In this document: positions 15,553 to 23,115 of the stretch, one piece after another
Numbering within the stretch: the stretch's first letter is position 1
Layout of the letters: each line of letters opens with the position of its first letter
NCBI GenBank assembly: GCA_934754855.1
Contig: CAKVJR010000016.1
Location: 1 to 23,835, forward strand
Length of the DNA stretch: 23,835 nt
Source: an uncultured Candidatus Melainabacteria bacterium
Lineage (GTDB): Bacteria > Cyanobacteriota > Vampirovibrionia > Gastranaerophilales > Gastranaerophilaceae
Direction: 5' to 3'
The notes under the pieces: generated by a model
What the model was told of the DNA's origin: nothing
Database searches by the model: none
Seen by the model: the letters and a program-made list of their open reading frames with translations, nothing else
Made by a program: the position numbers and the translations under genes

Positions 15553-16163
15553 TGGAACAATTATGGCTTTATATCACATCTGTCGTTATTTTAACGCTAA
15601 TCCCGGGTCCTGACTTGGTTTTCCTTATAACACAAGGTCTGACAAAAGGTCGAAAAGAAGCCGTTTTTACCGCATTGGGATTGAGTTCGGGCTGCCTTTT
15701 CCACACAACTCTTGCGGCATTTGGGGTGTCAATTATTTTTCAAAAATCCGAAATCGCTTTCCATGCCTTGAAAATCGCAGGGGTAATTTATCTCATTTAC
15801 GTCGCTTTGAAAACTTGGCAAACGGCAAAAGATTTTGAATTTAAAACCGATACAGCCGCAAAAGCAGGCTTTTTAAAGGGCGTTTTGATGAACATTTTGA
15901 ACCCGAAAGTCATTCTGTTCTATCTCGCATTTTTGCCTCAATTTGTTCCCTCAAACGCAACAAACGTATGCCTTTATATGCTAACGTTAGGATTGATTTT
16001 TGCAGCCGTTGCAATGATTTTGCTCCCGATTATCGCAATAATTTCGGCAGAAGTGAACAAAATTTTCCTCTCAAACAAAAAATTAATGGTCATAATTAAC
16101 CAAATCGGTGCGGTGACAATCTTTACACTTGCTCTGTTTTTGGCATTTTCACCCAAAAATTAA
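15552..16163 (+). CDS. LysE/RhtB-family amino-acid exporter, 203 aa
   Basis: Inner-membrane exporter with about six membrane segments. Diagnostic features are the N-terminal LTLIPGPDLVFLITQGLTKG block (PGPD motif), a GLSSGCLFH segment, and the central FLKGVLMNILNPKVILFYLAFLPQFV block typical of RhtB/LysE proteins. The family exports amino acids such as homoserine, threonine, lysine or leucine; which one cannot be told here. The ATG overlaps the stop of the interrupted effector-domain frame by one base, and AAAGG lies within that frame. This suggests an original sensor-exporter pair under one promoter. Confidence 0.93.
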   Translation: MEQLWLYITSVVILTLIPGPDLVFLITQGLTKGRKEAVFTALGLSSGCLFHTTLAAFGVSIIFQKSEIAFHALKIAGVIYLIYVALKTWQTAKDFEFKTDTAAKAGFLKGVLMNILNPKVILFYLAFLPQFVPSNATNVCLYMLTLGLIFAAVAMILLPIIAIISAEVNKIFLSNKKLMVIINQIGAVTIFTLALFLAFSPKN

Positions 16164-16195
16164 TCCGATATCAACTTAACAAAATTTTTCACAAA

Positions 16196-16231
16196 AAAAA
16201 TAATGCCGAAAAATTTTCCGACATTATTTTT
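16196..16231. terminator. Bidirectional intrinsic terminator
   Basis: AAAAATAATG (16196-16205) and CATTATTTTT (16222-16231) form a perfect 10-bp stem with a partly self-complementary 16-nt interior. There is an A-run on the left and a T-run on the right. It lies between the convergent LysE-type gene (ends 16163) and the outer-membrane factor (ends 16246), so it can serve both strands. Confidence 0.75.
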
Positions 16232-16245
16232 ATAAAATCCGACTG

Positions 16246-17652
16246 TTAAATTTTCGCCGAAACTGCCTTATAGACACCGATTGAGTCAATTAAGCAATCT
16301 GCTTTGCCCGTCGCAACCAATTTATCCACCGTCAAAAGATTTTCTTGAACTTGGAGCAAATCTTTTTTTGAAATTATCCCTTGAGAATATTTGTCTTTTG
16401 AGTATGAAAAGTCTTTTGTTTCAAGGGTTTGATGCTCTTCATTCTGAGCAAGTTTTTTCTTGTCCTGTTTCAAAGAAACGAGAGAATCATTTATCTCCTG
16501 AATGGCAGTTTGATTGACTTTGAGGTAATCTTCAAGCATTCTGTCGTATGTCGAACGTTTCAATCTCAAATTGGCAAGCCTTTTTCCGCCCGTAAAAATC
16601 GGTAAAACCGCACCGCCTGCAAGTGCCGCAAGTGCTGATTTTGTCGAGAACATACTGCCCAAACTGTTTGAGTCAAACGCAACAAGCCCCGAAAGATTTA
16701 TCGTCGGCAAAAATTCTTTTTTCGCTACTCTAATGTCAATTCCTGCTTTTTCAAGCATTTTTTCCGCCTTGATATAATCGGGACGATTTACGATAATATC
16801 CGACGAAATTTCGCTCGGAACATTTGAGGGAAAAGAAATTTCCGAAAGTGCAGCCCTCGGCATATCCTCGACATCACTCGGATTTTCACCCGTCAAAACC
16901 GCAAGTTGATGAAGCAATTTCGTTCTGTTTTTCTTCAACTCGGGAAGTTCACTTTTGCCGTAAACATACGATTTGTTTGCTTTTACGGTATCAGACATCG
17001 ACGCCGTTCCCGCCTCATTGCAAAGTTTCATCAAATCGTAAATATCCTTTCTCAAATCAACTATTTGCTCCTGAAGTTTAATCATTTCATCAAGTTTAAC
17101 AATGTTGAAATAAGTCGTTCCGACAGCCGAAACAACCGCAATATAAGCCGCCCTTTCGTCCTGAATGGAAGCCTCATAATTCTTTTTTGAAGCCTTTGTT
17201 TTGTCATGATTTTTCAAGAAAATATCAGCCTCATAATTGACCATTACAGGTGTCAAAAATGTCCAATCCCAACTCGTTTTGTTCATTTGCTTGACCAATG
17301 CGGGCGAAAATGCACCGCCAACAGTCGGCAACTCGCTTGCAAATTGGATTTTCGTGTATTGATAATACTCATCAACTGCAATCGATGCCATTTTTAAATC
17401 ATGATTGTGCTGAATCGCCTTTACGACATAATCCTGCAAATATCCGTCATTAAAGGATTTCCACCAATCGATATTTACATATTCATACTTATATTCGGCA
17501 TCATTTTGACGTCCGTTTTTGTTTCTGTACTCAAATTTTTTGTCTGCTTTTGAACTGTTTTTATCAGCATTATTAATCGCCAAACAAGGCATTCCGTTCA
17601 TCGACAAAAAAATTCCCAAAAGTGTTGCGGCTAAAGATTTCTTAATATCCAT
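16246..17652 (-). CDS. TolC/NodT-like outer-membrane efflux factor, 468 aa
   Basis: Outer-membrane channel of a tripartite pump. The product starts with a signal peptide (Lys4-Lys5, hydrophobic core, likely cleavage after Ala25 in PCLA); no lipobox Cys is seen. The mature part shows the OMF pattern: IDWWKSFNDGYLQDYV, an AIQHNHDLKMA repeat start, long coiled-coil helices rich in Lys/Glu, then the second repeat with NRPDYIKAE and PIFTGGKRLANLRL. It is transcribed divergently from marR-emrA-emrB and almost certainly supplies their exit duct. The frame extends to a TTG at 17688, but that has no ribosome-binding site. ATG 17652 follows AAGGAAGAG and opens the signal peptide, so it was chosen. Confidence 0.93.
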   Translation of the reverse strand: MDIKKSLAATLLGIFLSMNGMPCLAINNADKNSSKADKKFEYRNKNGRQNDAEYKYEYVNIDWWKSFNDGYLQDYVVKAIQHNHDLKMASIAVDEYYQYTKIQFASELPTVGGAFSPALVKQMNKTSWDWTFLTPVMVNYEADIFLKNHDKTKASKKNYEASIQDERAAYIAVVSAVGTTYFNIVKLDEMIKLQEQIVDLRKDIYDLMKLCNEAGTASMSDTVKANKSYVYGKSELPELKKNRTKLLHQLAVLTGENPSDVEDMPRAALSEISFPSNVPSEISSDIIVNRPDYIKAEKMLEKAGIDIRVAKKEFLPTINLSGLVAFDSNSLGSMFSTKSALAALAGGAVLPIFTGGKRLANLRLKRSTYDRMLEDYLKVNQTAIQEINDSLVSLKQDKKKLAQNEEHQTLETKDFSYSKDKYSQGIISKKDLLQVQENLLTVDKLVATGKADCLIDSIGVYKAVSAKI

Positions 17653-17690
17653 ACTCTTCCTTACAATTGTACTTGACAACTTTTTCAATG

Positions 17691-17736
17691 ATATGTTAAC
17701 ATATTATTGTTGCAAAAGCAACATGTTTTCAAAACA
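17691..17736. promoter_or_regulatory. Divergent efflux control region: three adjacent palindromes, likely MarR operators
   Basis: ATATGTTAACATAT (17691-17704, perfect), TGTTGC-N4-GCAACA (17708-17723, perfect) and TGTTTT-C-AAAACA (17724-17736, perfect) lie side by side between the outer-membrane factor and marR. All use TGTT/AACA half-sites. A minus-strand promoter candidate, TTGCTT (17716-17721), N17, TAACAT (17693-17698), is covered by the first two palindromes. No equally good plus-strand promoter was found. Autoregulation by the adjacent MarR protein and co-regulation of the pump is the natural reading. Confidence 0.6.
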
Positions 17737-17750
17737 ACATTTAAAAAAGA

Positions 17751-18245
17751 ATGGAAATTATGACAAAAGATAAAAAGACTGAAATTGAAGATTTCAAGCA
17801 CTATACGGAAAGTATTTTTTACGAATTGGAATTCACGGCAAAATACATTAAGCGAATGGGCTATAATTATTGCAACGAGTTGGATATGGGCGTCGGCCCC
17901 GAAGAAACTTTGGCACTCGACATCATATATTTAAACCCCGGAATTTGTCAAAGAGATTTGGCTAAGAAACTTTTGAAAGACAGAGCGGGAACGGGAAGAG
18001 TTTTGTTGCAACTTGAGGCAAAAGGTTTTGTCGAAAGATTTGTTGATACAAAAGGAAACAGGCTTGTTCGCAAGATGAGATTGACCCCGAGCGGAGAAGA
18101 AATGTTAAAACTTGTGACGGAAAAATTCTCTCCGTTAGCGAAGAAAATCAAATCCGATTTTTCTCCCGAAAAAGGGGAGCAGTTAAAAAAATTATTAGAA
18201 GAAATAAGAACAATTCTTGCAGAAAACGTTAAAACACAAATATAA
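17751..18245 (+). CDS. MarR-family transcriptional regulator, 164 aa
   Basis: Winged-helix repressor, probably of the flanking efflux genes, released by a drug-like ligand. The DNA-binding core is visible: LNPGICQRDLAKKLL, a recognition helix in DRAGTGRVLLQLEAKGFVER, and a wing followed by RKMRLTPSGEEML (LT-x2-G motif). Flanking helices provide dimerisation. It is first in the marR-emrA-emrB operon, 11 nt ahead of emrA. Two in-frame ATGs (17751, 17760) have only weak ribosome-binding sites; the first is used. Palindromes immediately upstream are its probable binding sites. Confidence 0.93.
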   Translation: MEIMTKDKKTEIEDFKHYTESIFYELEFTAKYIKRMGYNYCNELDMGVGPEETLALDIIYLNPGICQRDLAKKLLKDRAGTGRVLLQLEAKGFVERFVDTKGNRLVRKMRLTPSGEEMLKLVTEKFSPLAKKIKSDFSPEKGEQLKKLLEEIRTILAENVKTQI

Positions 18246-18256
18246 AAGGATAAAAA

Positions 18257-19252
18257 ATGGCTAACGAAAACACTGATAACGAAAAAGAAGAATCGAAAAA
18301 ACGCATTGGCAAACGCAGAATTATTGCGGCGTGCGTGCTTGTAATTCTCGGCATTGCGGTCGGTTTGTACGCAAATAACGCTTCAAAATATCAATCAACC
18401 GATGATGCTTATGTTGAGGCACACATGATTCAGGTTGCACCGAAAGTTACGGGGCAAATTATTGAGTTGAACGTCGAAGACAACCAACGTGTCAAAGAGG
18501 GCGATATCGTTGCGGTTATTGATAAAGATGACTATAAAATCCGATTTGAACAGGCAGATGCAGATTATCAAAAAGAACTTGCCAATCAAAAAGTCGCAAA
18601 GGCTAATTTCAGTGCCGTTCAGTCTGAAATTGCCGTTGCAAAGGCTGATTTGGAAAGATATAAAAAGTTATATGAATCAGGTGCTGTTTCAAAGCAAACT
18701 TTAGACAACGCACAAACCCGCTATGACTCGGTTTCCGCAAGAAAAACAACGGCAGAAGAATCGATTTTGTCAAACGGACAAAACAAAGTTGCCGATGCTA
18801 ATTTAAAATCCTTGAAAGCAAAGCGTGACAAGGCGGAATTGGATTTAAGAAACACAGAAGTTATCGCCCCGCAATCAGGCATTGTTACAAACAAAAAAGC
18901 CGAAAAAGGTGCTTATGTCGGCACAGGCTCTCCGTTATTCGTGATTGTTCCTGACGAAGTTTGGGTTGTTGCAAACTACAAGGAAAGCCAAGTCGGCAAT
19001 ATGAGAGAGGGACAACCTGTTGAAATCAAAATCGACGCTTATCCCAACAAAGTTTTCAAAGGAAAAATCGACAGTATCCAAAGGGCTTCAGGGGCAAAAT
19101 CAAGCCTTTTCCCGCCCGAAAATGCAGTCGGTTCCTTCGTTAAAATCGTACAAAGAATTCCTGTCAAAATCGTATTTGACGAACCGATTGACAGTTCAAA
19201 ATACACGATTGTCGCAGGAATGTCAGTAGTTCCGAAAGTTAAAGTCAAATAG
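18257..19252 (+). CDS. emrA: EmrA-like membrane fusion protein, 331 aa
   Basis: Periplasmic adaptor linking the inner-membrane pump to the outer-membrane factor. Order: charged cytoplasmic tail, membrane segment at about residues 21-38, first half of the lipoyl/barrel region (YQSTDDAYVEAHMIQVAPKV, then DNQRVKEGDIVAVID), a coiled-coil hairpin at about 85-200, then the second half (VIAPQSGIVTNKKAEKGAYV) and a barrel with WVVANYKESQVGNM. This is the HlyD/EmrA layout and length. AAAAGGA precedes the ATG, 11 nt after marR, and emrB follows after 2 nt. Confidence 0.95.
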   Translation: MANENTDNEKEESKKRIGKRRIIAACVLVILGIAVGLYANNASKYQSTDDAYVEAHMIQVAPKVTGQIIELNVEDNQRVKEGDIVAVIDKDDYKIRFEQADADYQKELANQKVAKANFSAVQSEIAVAKADLERYKKLYESGAVSKQTLDNAQTRYDSVSARKTTAEESILSNGQNKVADANLKSLKAKRDKAELDLRNTEVIAPQSGIVTNKKAEKGAYVGTGSPLFVIVPDEVWVVANYKESQVGNMREGQPVEIKIDAYPNKVFKGKIDSIQRASGAKSSLFPPENAVGSFVKIVQRIPVKIVFDEPIDSSKYTIVAGMSVVPKVKVK

Positions 19253-19254
19253 CG

Positions 19255-20817
19255 ATGTCAAATTCAGTCGAAACAACAGAACAAGAAGTTTGTCAACCCA
19301 AGCATAATCCTTGGTTGATAGCACTTCCGACAATTTTTGCGGCATTTATGTTTGTTCTCGATGAAACGATTGCAAACGTAGCATTGCCACACATGGCAGG
19401 GACTTTTTCCGTAAGCCGTGAAGAATCAACTTGGATTTTGACAAGTTACCTCGTCGCAAGCGGTATCGCAATCACGGCGGTCGATTGGTTCAGCAAACTC
19501 GTCGGACGGAAAAACTTTTTCATCTTCAGCGTAATCTTGTTTACAGTATCATCAGTGCTTTGCGGACTTTCAAACTCTATTGAAATGATAATTTTGGCAA
19601 GAATTTTGCAAGGCTTCGGCGGAGGCGGACTTTTGCCCGTTTCGCAGGCAGTTTTGCTTGAATCTTTCAAACCGAAAGAACGTGGTCAGGCAATGGCGGT
19701 ATTCGGCTTGGTTGTAGTTGTTGCACCGATTATCGGGCCTGTTTTGGGAGGTTGGATTACGGATAATTACGCTTGGCCGTGGATTTTCTTTATAAATTTG
19801 CCGTTCGGTATTTTGACGGTAACACTTGCAAAAATGTTGCTCGAAGACCCGCCGTACGCAAGAAAACAAGACAATGTCAAAATGGATTTCAAAGGTTTTT
19901 TCCTTTTGACAATTTGGCTCACAACATTACAAATTATTTTGGACAAAGGAAACAACGCCGATTGGTTCAATGCACCGTGGATATGCCGATTGAGCATAAT
20001 TTGCGTGCTTACGGGATTTTTGTTTTTCGTTTCTCAAAGAAGAAAAGACTCGCTTGTTGATTTGAGCATTTTCAAGGACGTAAATTTCACGGTCGGAACA
20101 TTCATTCAGGTAATAATTCAGGCGGTATTGCTTGCATCTGTTGCGATTTTGCCGCAATTTCTGCAATCGGTTATGGGCTACACGGCATTTTTGAGCGGAT
20201 TAACAATTATGCCGAGAGGTGTCGGAGCGTTAACATCGATGGTACTTTTCGGTGTTCTTTCGACTAAAATCGATAACAGAATTTTGGCGGTTGTCGGCTT
20301 GGCTTTAATCGGCACGGCAGGCTTGGAATTCGGATTTTTGAACCTGCAAATTTCGAGTATGAATATTGTCATTCCGAACTTCATTTTCGGCTTGGGAATG
20401 GGATTTGCGATGATGCCGTTGGTTTCTCTTTCGGTCGCAACCCTTTCAAACGCACAAATGACAAACGCAAGCGGTTTGCAATCACTTTTGAAAAACATTG
20501 GCGGTGCTATCGGAACTTCGCTGGTTTCGACGATGATTTCAAGATTTTCTCAAATGCACCAATTTATGATGGTCGGAAGTTTATCTCCGCTAAATCCTGT
20601 GTTTACGGCAAAATTTGAGGCGACAAAAGCGGCAATGTGTGCGTATATGCACTCATCGGTTGCTGATTATGCGGCACAATATTCACTTTACGGAGAACTT
20701 TTGAAACAATCAACTTTGTGGGGCTTTATGGAATCGTTCAGAATTTGCGGACTTGCATCAATCGTCGTTATTCCACTCGTATTGCTGATTAAGAACTTCC
20801 CGAAAGAAGATGCTTAA
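19255..20817 (+). CDS. emrB: EmrB/QacA-type MFS drug efflux transporter (DHA2), 520 aa
   Basis: Proton-driven inner-membrane exporter with about 14 membrane segments. Motifs: LDETIANVALP in the first segment (residues 35-45, the DHA D1 motif), SKLVGRKNFF (motif A region), ILQGFGGGGLLPVSQA (motif B region), and VVAPIIGPVLGGWITD with WPWIFFINLPFG (motif C and the DHA2-typical stretch). Length is typical. Starts 2 nt after emrA with its ribosome-binding site inside emrA. With emrA and the divergent outer-membrane factor it makes a complete envelope-spanning pump for hydrophobic toxic compounds; the actual substrates are unknown. Confidence 0.95.
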   Translation: MSNSVETTEQEVCQPKHNPWLIALPTIFAAFMFVLDETIANVALPHMAGTFSVSREESTWILTSYLVASGIAITAVDWFSKLVGRKNFFIFSVILFTVSSVLCGLSNSIEMIILARILQGFGGGGLLPVSQAVLLESFKPKERGQAMAVFGLVVVVAPIIGPVLGGWITDNYAWPWIFFINLPFGILTVTLAKMLLEDPPYARKQDNVKMDFKGFFLLTIWLTTLQIILDKGNNADWFNAPWICRLSIICVLTGFLFFVSQRRKDSLVDLSIFKDVNFTVGTFIQVIIQAVLLASVAILPQFLQSVMGYTAFLSGLTIMPRGVGALTSMVLFGVLSTKIDNRILAVVGLALIGTAGLEFGFLNLQISSMNIVIPNFIFGLGMGFAMMPLVSLSVATLSNAQMTNASGLQSLLKNIGGAIGTSLVSTMISRFSQMHQFMMVGSLSPLNPVFTAKFEATKAAMCAYMHSSVADYAAQYSLYGELLKQSTLWGFMESFRICGLASIVVIPLVLLIKNFPKEDA

Positions 20818-20830
20818 CCGTCATTAACCG

Positions 20831-20852
20831 ACAAAATCAAAGTTTTGTTTTT
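20831..20852 (+). terminator. Possible weak terminator after emrB
   Basis: ACAAAA, 6-nt loop, TTTTGT, then TTTT, 14 nt after the emrB stop. The stem has only two G-C pairs per arm set, so strength is doubtful. It separates the efflux operon from the pilus gene promoter. Confidence 0.4.
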
Positions 20853-20907
20853 GACGAAATAATAACTTTTGTTAATTTTTATTTTTTTTAAAAATATTGA
20901 AAAATTG

Positions 20908-20916
20908 TGTTATAAT
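20908..20916 (+). promoter_or_regulatory. Extended -10 promoter of the pilB-like gene, implying a leaderless message
   Basis: TGTTATAAT is a perfect extended -10 (TG-N-TATAAT). The best -35 at 17-nt spacing is a weak TTAAAA (20888-20893). The seventh base after the -10 is 20923, which is the A of the gene's ATG. No ribosome-binding site precedes that ATG. Confidence 0.6.
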
Positions 20917-20922
20917 ATCGGT

Positions 20923-23106
20923 ATGCCAATTGAAGTTGAAGATATTGAAGAATTAGAAAAACAGATTGATTATGCCAATCTTCGTAAGTTCAAATACGAA
21001 GAATTAATCGGCATGGGCTTTGTGCCTATTTCTATTGTCGATGACACTTATAACATCGTTATTTTGTCAAAAGATAACGAGCAGGAAATCAGAGAATTGA
21101 TGTCCTCTCGATTGACGAACGATGCGGGTTACGACTTTACGGTCATTAAGGATAGGCAGTTCAAAGACTTAATCGGTATCATTGACGAACACTTGGCTTC
21201 GGATAAAGAGATTTCCGAAATTGCAACAAAAGCATACAATATGAGCCTTGATGAAGTTTTCACGGGCGAAGAAAATGTTGTTGACGAGGATTATAAAATC
21301 GTTAACAAAGGTAACTATTCGGTCGCTGTACCGATTTCAGCCGAAAAAGAAGCATTAAAACATAACGTTCCCGCAAATGCCTCAAAGAAAAGAATCGGTG
21401 AAGTTTTAATCGAAATGGGCTTGATTAACGAAGAACAACTGTTCGATGCCCTTGTAACGTCTAAAAAAACAGGTACCCCAATCGGTTCAATCCTTGTTCA
21501 AAAAGACTACATTTCTCTTGAAACTTTGAAAAACGTTCTTGCCGCTCAAAGAGGCATGGAAGCGGTTGCAACGTCGCAATTGAAATTGGACAATGCCGTT
21601 CTTTCGGTATTGCCGGACGATTTCATCAAATTAAACATGGTATTGCCGATTGCTTACGACGGAAAAAATTTGGTCGTAGGTATGGTTAACCCGTCAAACA
21701 AAAACGTCATCAACGATATCGTTTATTTGACAGGTTTGAAACCCCGTGTAATGTTGATTACACACTATGAATTTTTGCAATGTATCAAGCAGTACTATTC
21801 AGAATCGCAAAAAGAAGCAAACAATTACATCAAAAAAATCGAGCAGGAAATTGTTGAATTTGGCGGAAACCAAGAGTCTTTGTGGGAACAAGCCGAAAAA
21901 GAACTTGCACAGGACGATTCGGTCGTTGTAAAATTCGTAAACAAAATTATCACAGACGGTATCAAGATGAGAGCCAGCGATATTCACCTTGAACCGAGAT
22001 TAAAACAATATATCGTAAGATATCGTATCGACGGTGTTTTGAGAGAAGTTCTTCAAATTCCCGATAACATCGAAAGTTCCGTATTGACCCGTCTTAAAGT
22101 TATTTCAAAAATGAACATCGCAGAACACAGACGTCCTCAAGACGGTACATTCTCCATCAGATTTAACGACAAAACTTACGACTTCCGTATCAACTCAATT
22201 CCTGTCGGTACAAAGGAAAAGATGGTAATCCGTATTCTTGCAACCGCAGAATCATTGGGTTCACAGGATAAGACAATTCGACTTATCGGTGCAACAGATG
22301 AAGATTTGGCAAGAATTGAGAGAATTAAATCATCTCCGAACGGAATTATCCTTGCGGCAGGTCCGACTGGTTCAGGTAAAACAACAACCTTGTATTCAAT
22401 TGTCAGAAACGTAAACGATGAAAGCGTTAACATTATGACAATCGAAGACCCTATCGAAATTCGTATCGAAGGGATTAACCAAACACAGGTAAACCCGAAA
22501 GCGGGCATTACGTTTGCATCTTGTTTGAGAGCAGCGTTAAGACAAGACCCTGATATTATCCTCGTCGGTGAAATTCGTGACGTTGAAACTGTTGAAATCG
22601 CAATTGCAGCGGCATTAACAGGTCACTTGGTATTGAGTACAATCCACACGAACTCGGCAGCAGCAACGGTTACAAGACTTATCGAAATGGGTGCGAAAGA
22701 TTATCTTATTTCATCAACATTGGCGGGCGTTATTGCACAACGTCTTGTCAGAAGATTGTGCGATAAATGTAAGACTGAATGTTATCCGACGGAAGAAGAA
22801 GCACGTCTTGTAATGTCAAATGAAGAAGACGTACAAAGATTTATGCAAATGAAGATTTATAAACCCGGAAAATGCGATGAATGTAACAAAGAGGGTTACA
22901 AAGGTCGTATCGGTTTATACGAAGTTATGCAGATAACGAAAGAAATCAAGAAATTGATTGCAATCGGAGCACACGATATTCAAATTGAAGAAGCGGCAGT
23001 CGGAGCGGGTATGAGAACATTGCAACAATCTTGCTTGCACCACATTATTTCCGGCGCAACAACAATCAGTGAATTTGTCCGTGTACTCGGACCGGTCAAT
23101 GAATAG
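20923..23106 (+). CDS. pilB: PilB/GspE-type pilus-assembly or secretion ATPase with MshEN domain, 727 aa
   Basis: Cytoplasmic hexameric ATPase that powers type IV pilus extension or type II secretion. Residues 157-209 form a MshEN-like cyclic-di-GMP motif: two 24-residue units (RIGEVL... and PIGSIL... ending LAAQ) separated by 5 residues. Expected Arg and Gln are replaced by Pro186 and Ser180 in one position each. Residues about 20-90 resemble the second half of such a domain. The C-terminal motor has GPTGSGKT (480-487), an Asp box, DPDIILVGEIRD (Walker B), LTGHLVLSTIHTN (His box) and a four-Cys zinc site (CDKC ... CDEC). An upstream TTG (20869) is open but unsupported. pilC follows after 9 nt. 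Confidence 0.95.
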   Translation: MPIEVEDIEELEKQIDYANLRKFKYEELIGMGFVPISIVDDTYNIVILSKDNEQEIRELMSSRLTNDAGYDFTVIKDRQFKDLIGIIDEHLASDKEISEIATKAYNMSLDEVFTGEENVVDEDYKIVNKGNYSVAVPISAEKEALKHNVPANASKKRIGEVLIEMGLINEEQLFDALVTSKKTGTPIGSILVQKDYISLETLKNVLAAQRGMEAVATSQLKLDNAVLSVLPDDFIKLNMVLPIAYDGKNLVVGMVNPSNKNVINDIVYLTGLKPRVMLITHYEFLQCIKQYYSESQKEANNYIKKIEQEIVEFGGNQESLWEQAEKELAQDDSVVVKFVNKIITDGIKMRASDIHLEPRLKQYIVRYRIDGVLREVLQIPDNIESSVLTRLKVISKMNIAEHRRPQDGTFSIRFNDKTYDFRINSIPVGTKEKMVIRILATAESLGSQDKTIRLIGATDEDLARIERIKSSPNGIILAAGPTGSGKTTTLYSIVRNVNDESVNIMTIEDPIEIRIEGINQTQVNPKAGITFASCLRAALRQDPDIILVGEIRDVETVEIAIAAALTGHLVLSTIHTNSAAATVTRLIEMGAKDYLISSTLAGVIAQRLVRRLCDKCKTECYPTEEEARLVMSNEEDVQRFMQMKIYKPGKCDECNKEGYKGRIGLYEVMQITKEIKKLIAIGAHDIQIEEAAVGAGMRTLQQSCLHHIISGATTISEFVRVLGPVNE

Positions 23107-23115
23107 GGTTAAAAA

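Noticed and set aside
17653..17688. TTG start 12 codons before the outer-membrane factor ATG
   Set aside because: No ribosome-binding site, and it would put a polar extension in front of a good signal peptide that has AAGGAAGAG upstream.
20869..20922. TTG start 18 codons before the pilB-like ATG
   Set aside because: It lies upstream of the extended -10, so the transcript would not include it; the extra residues are Phe/Ile-rich and unlike the family.
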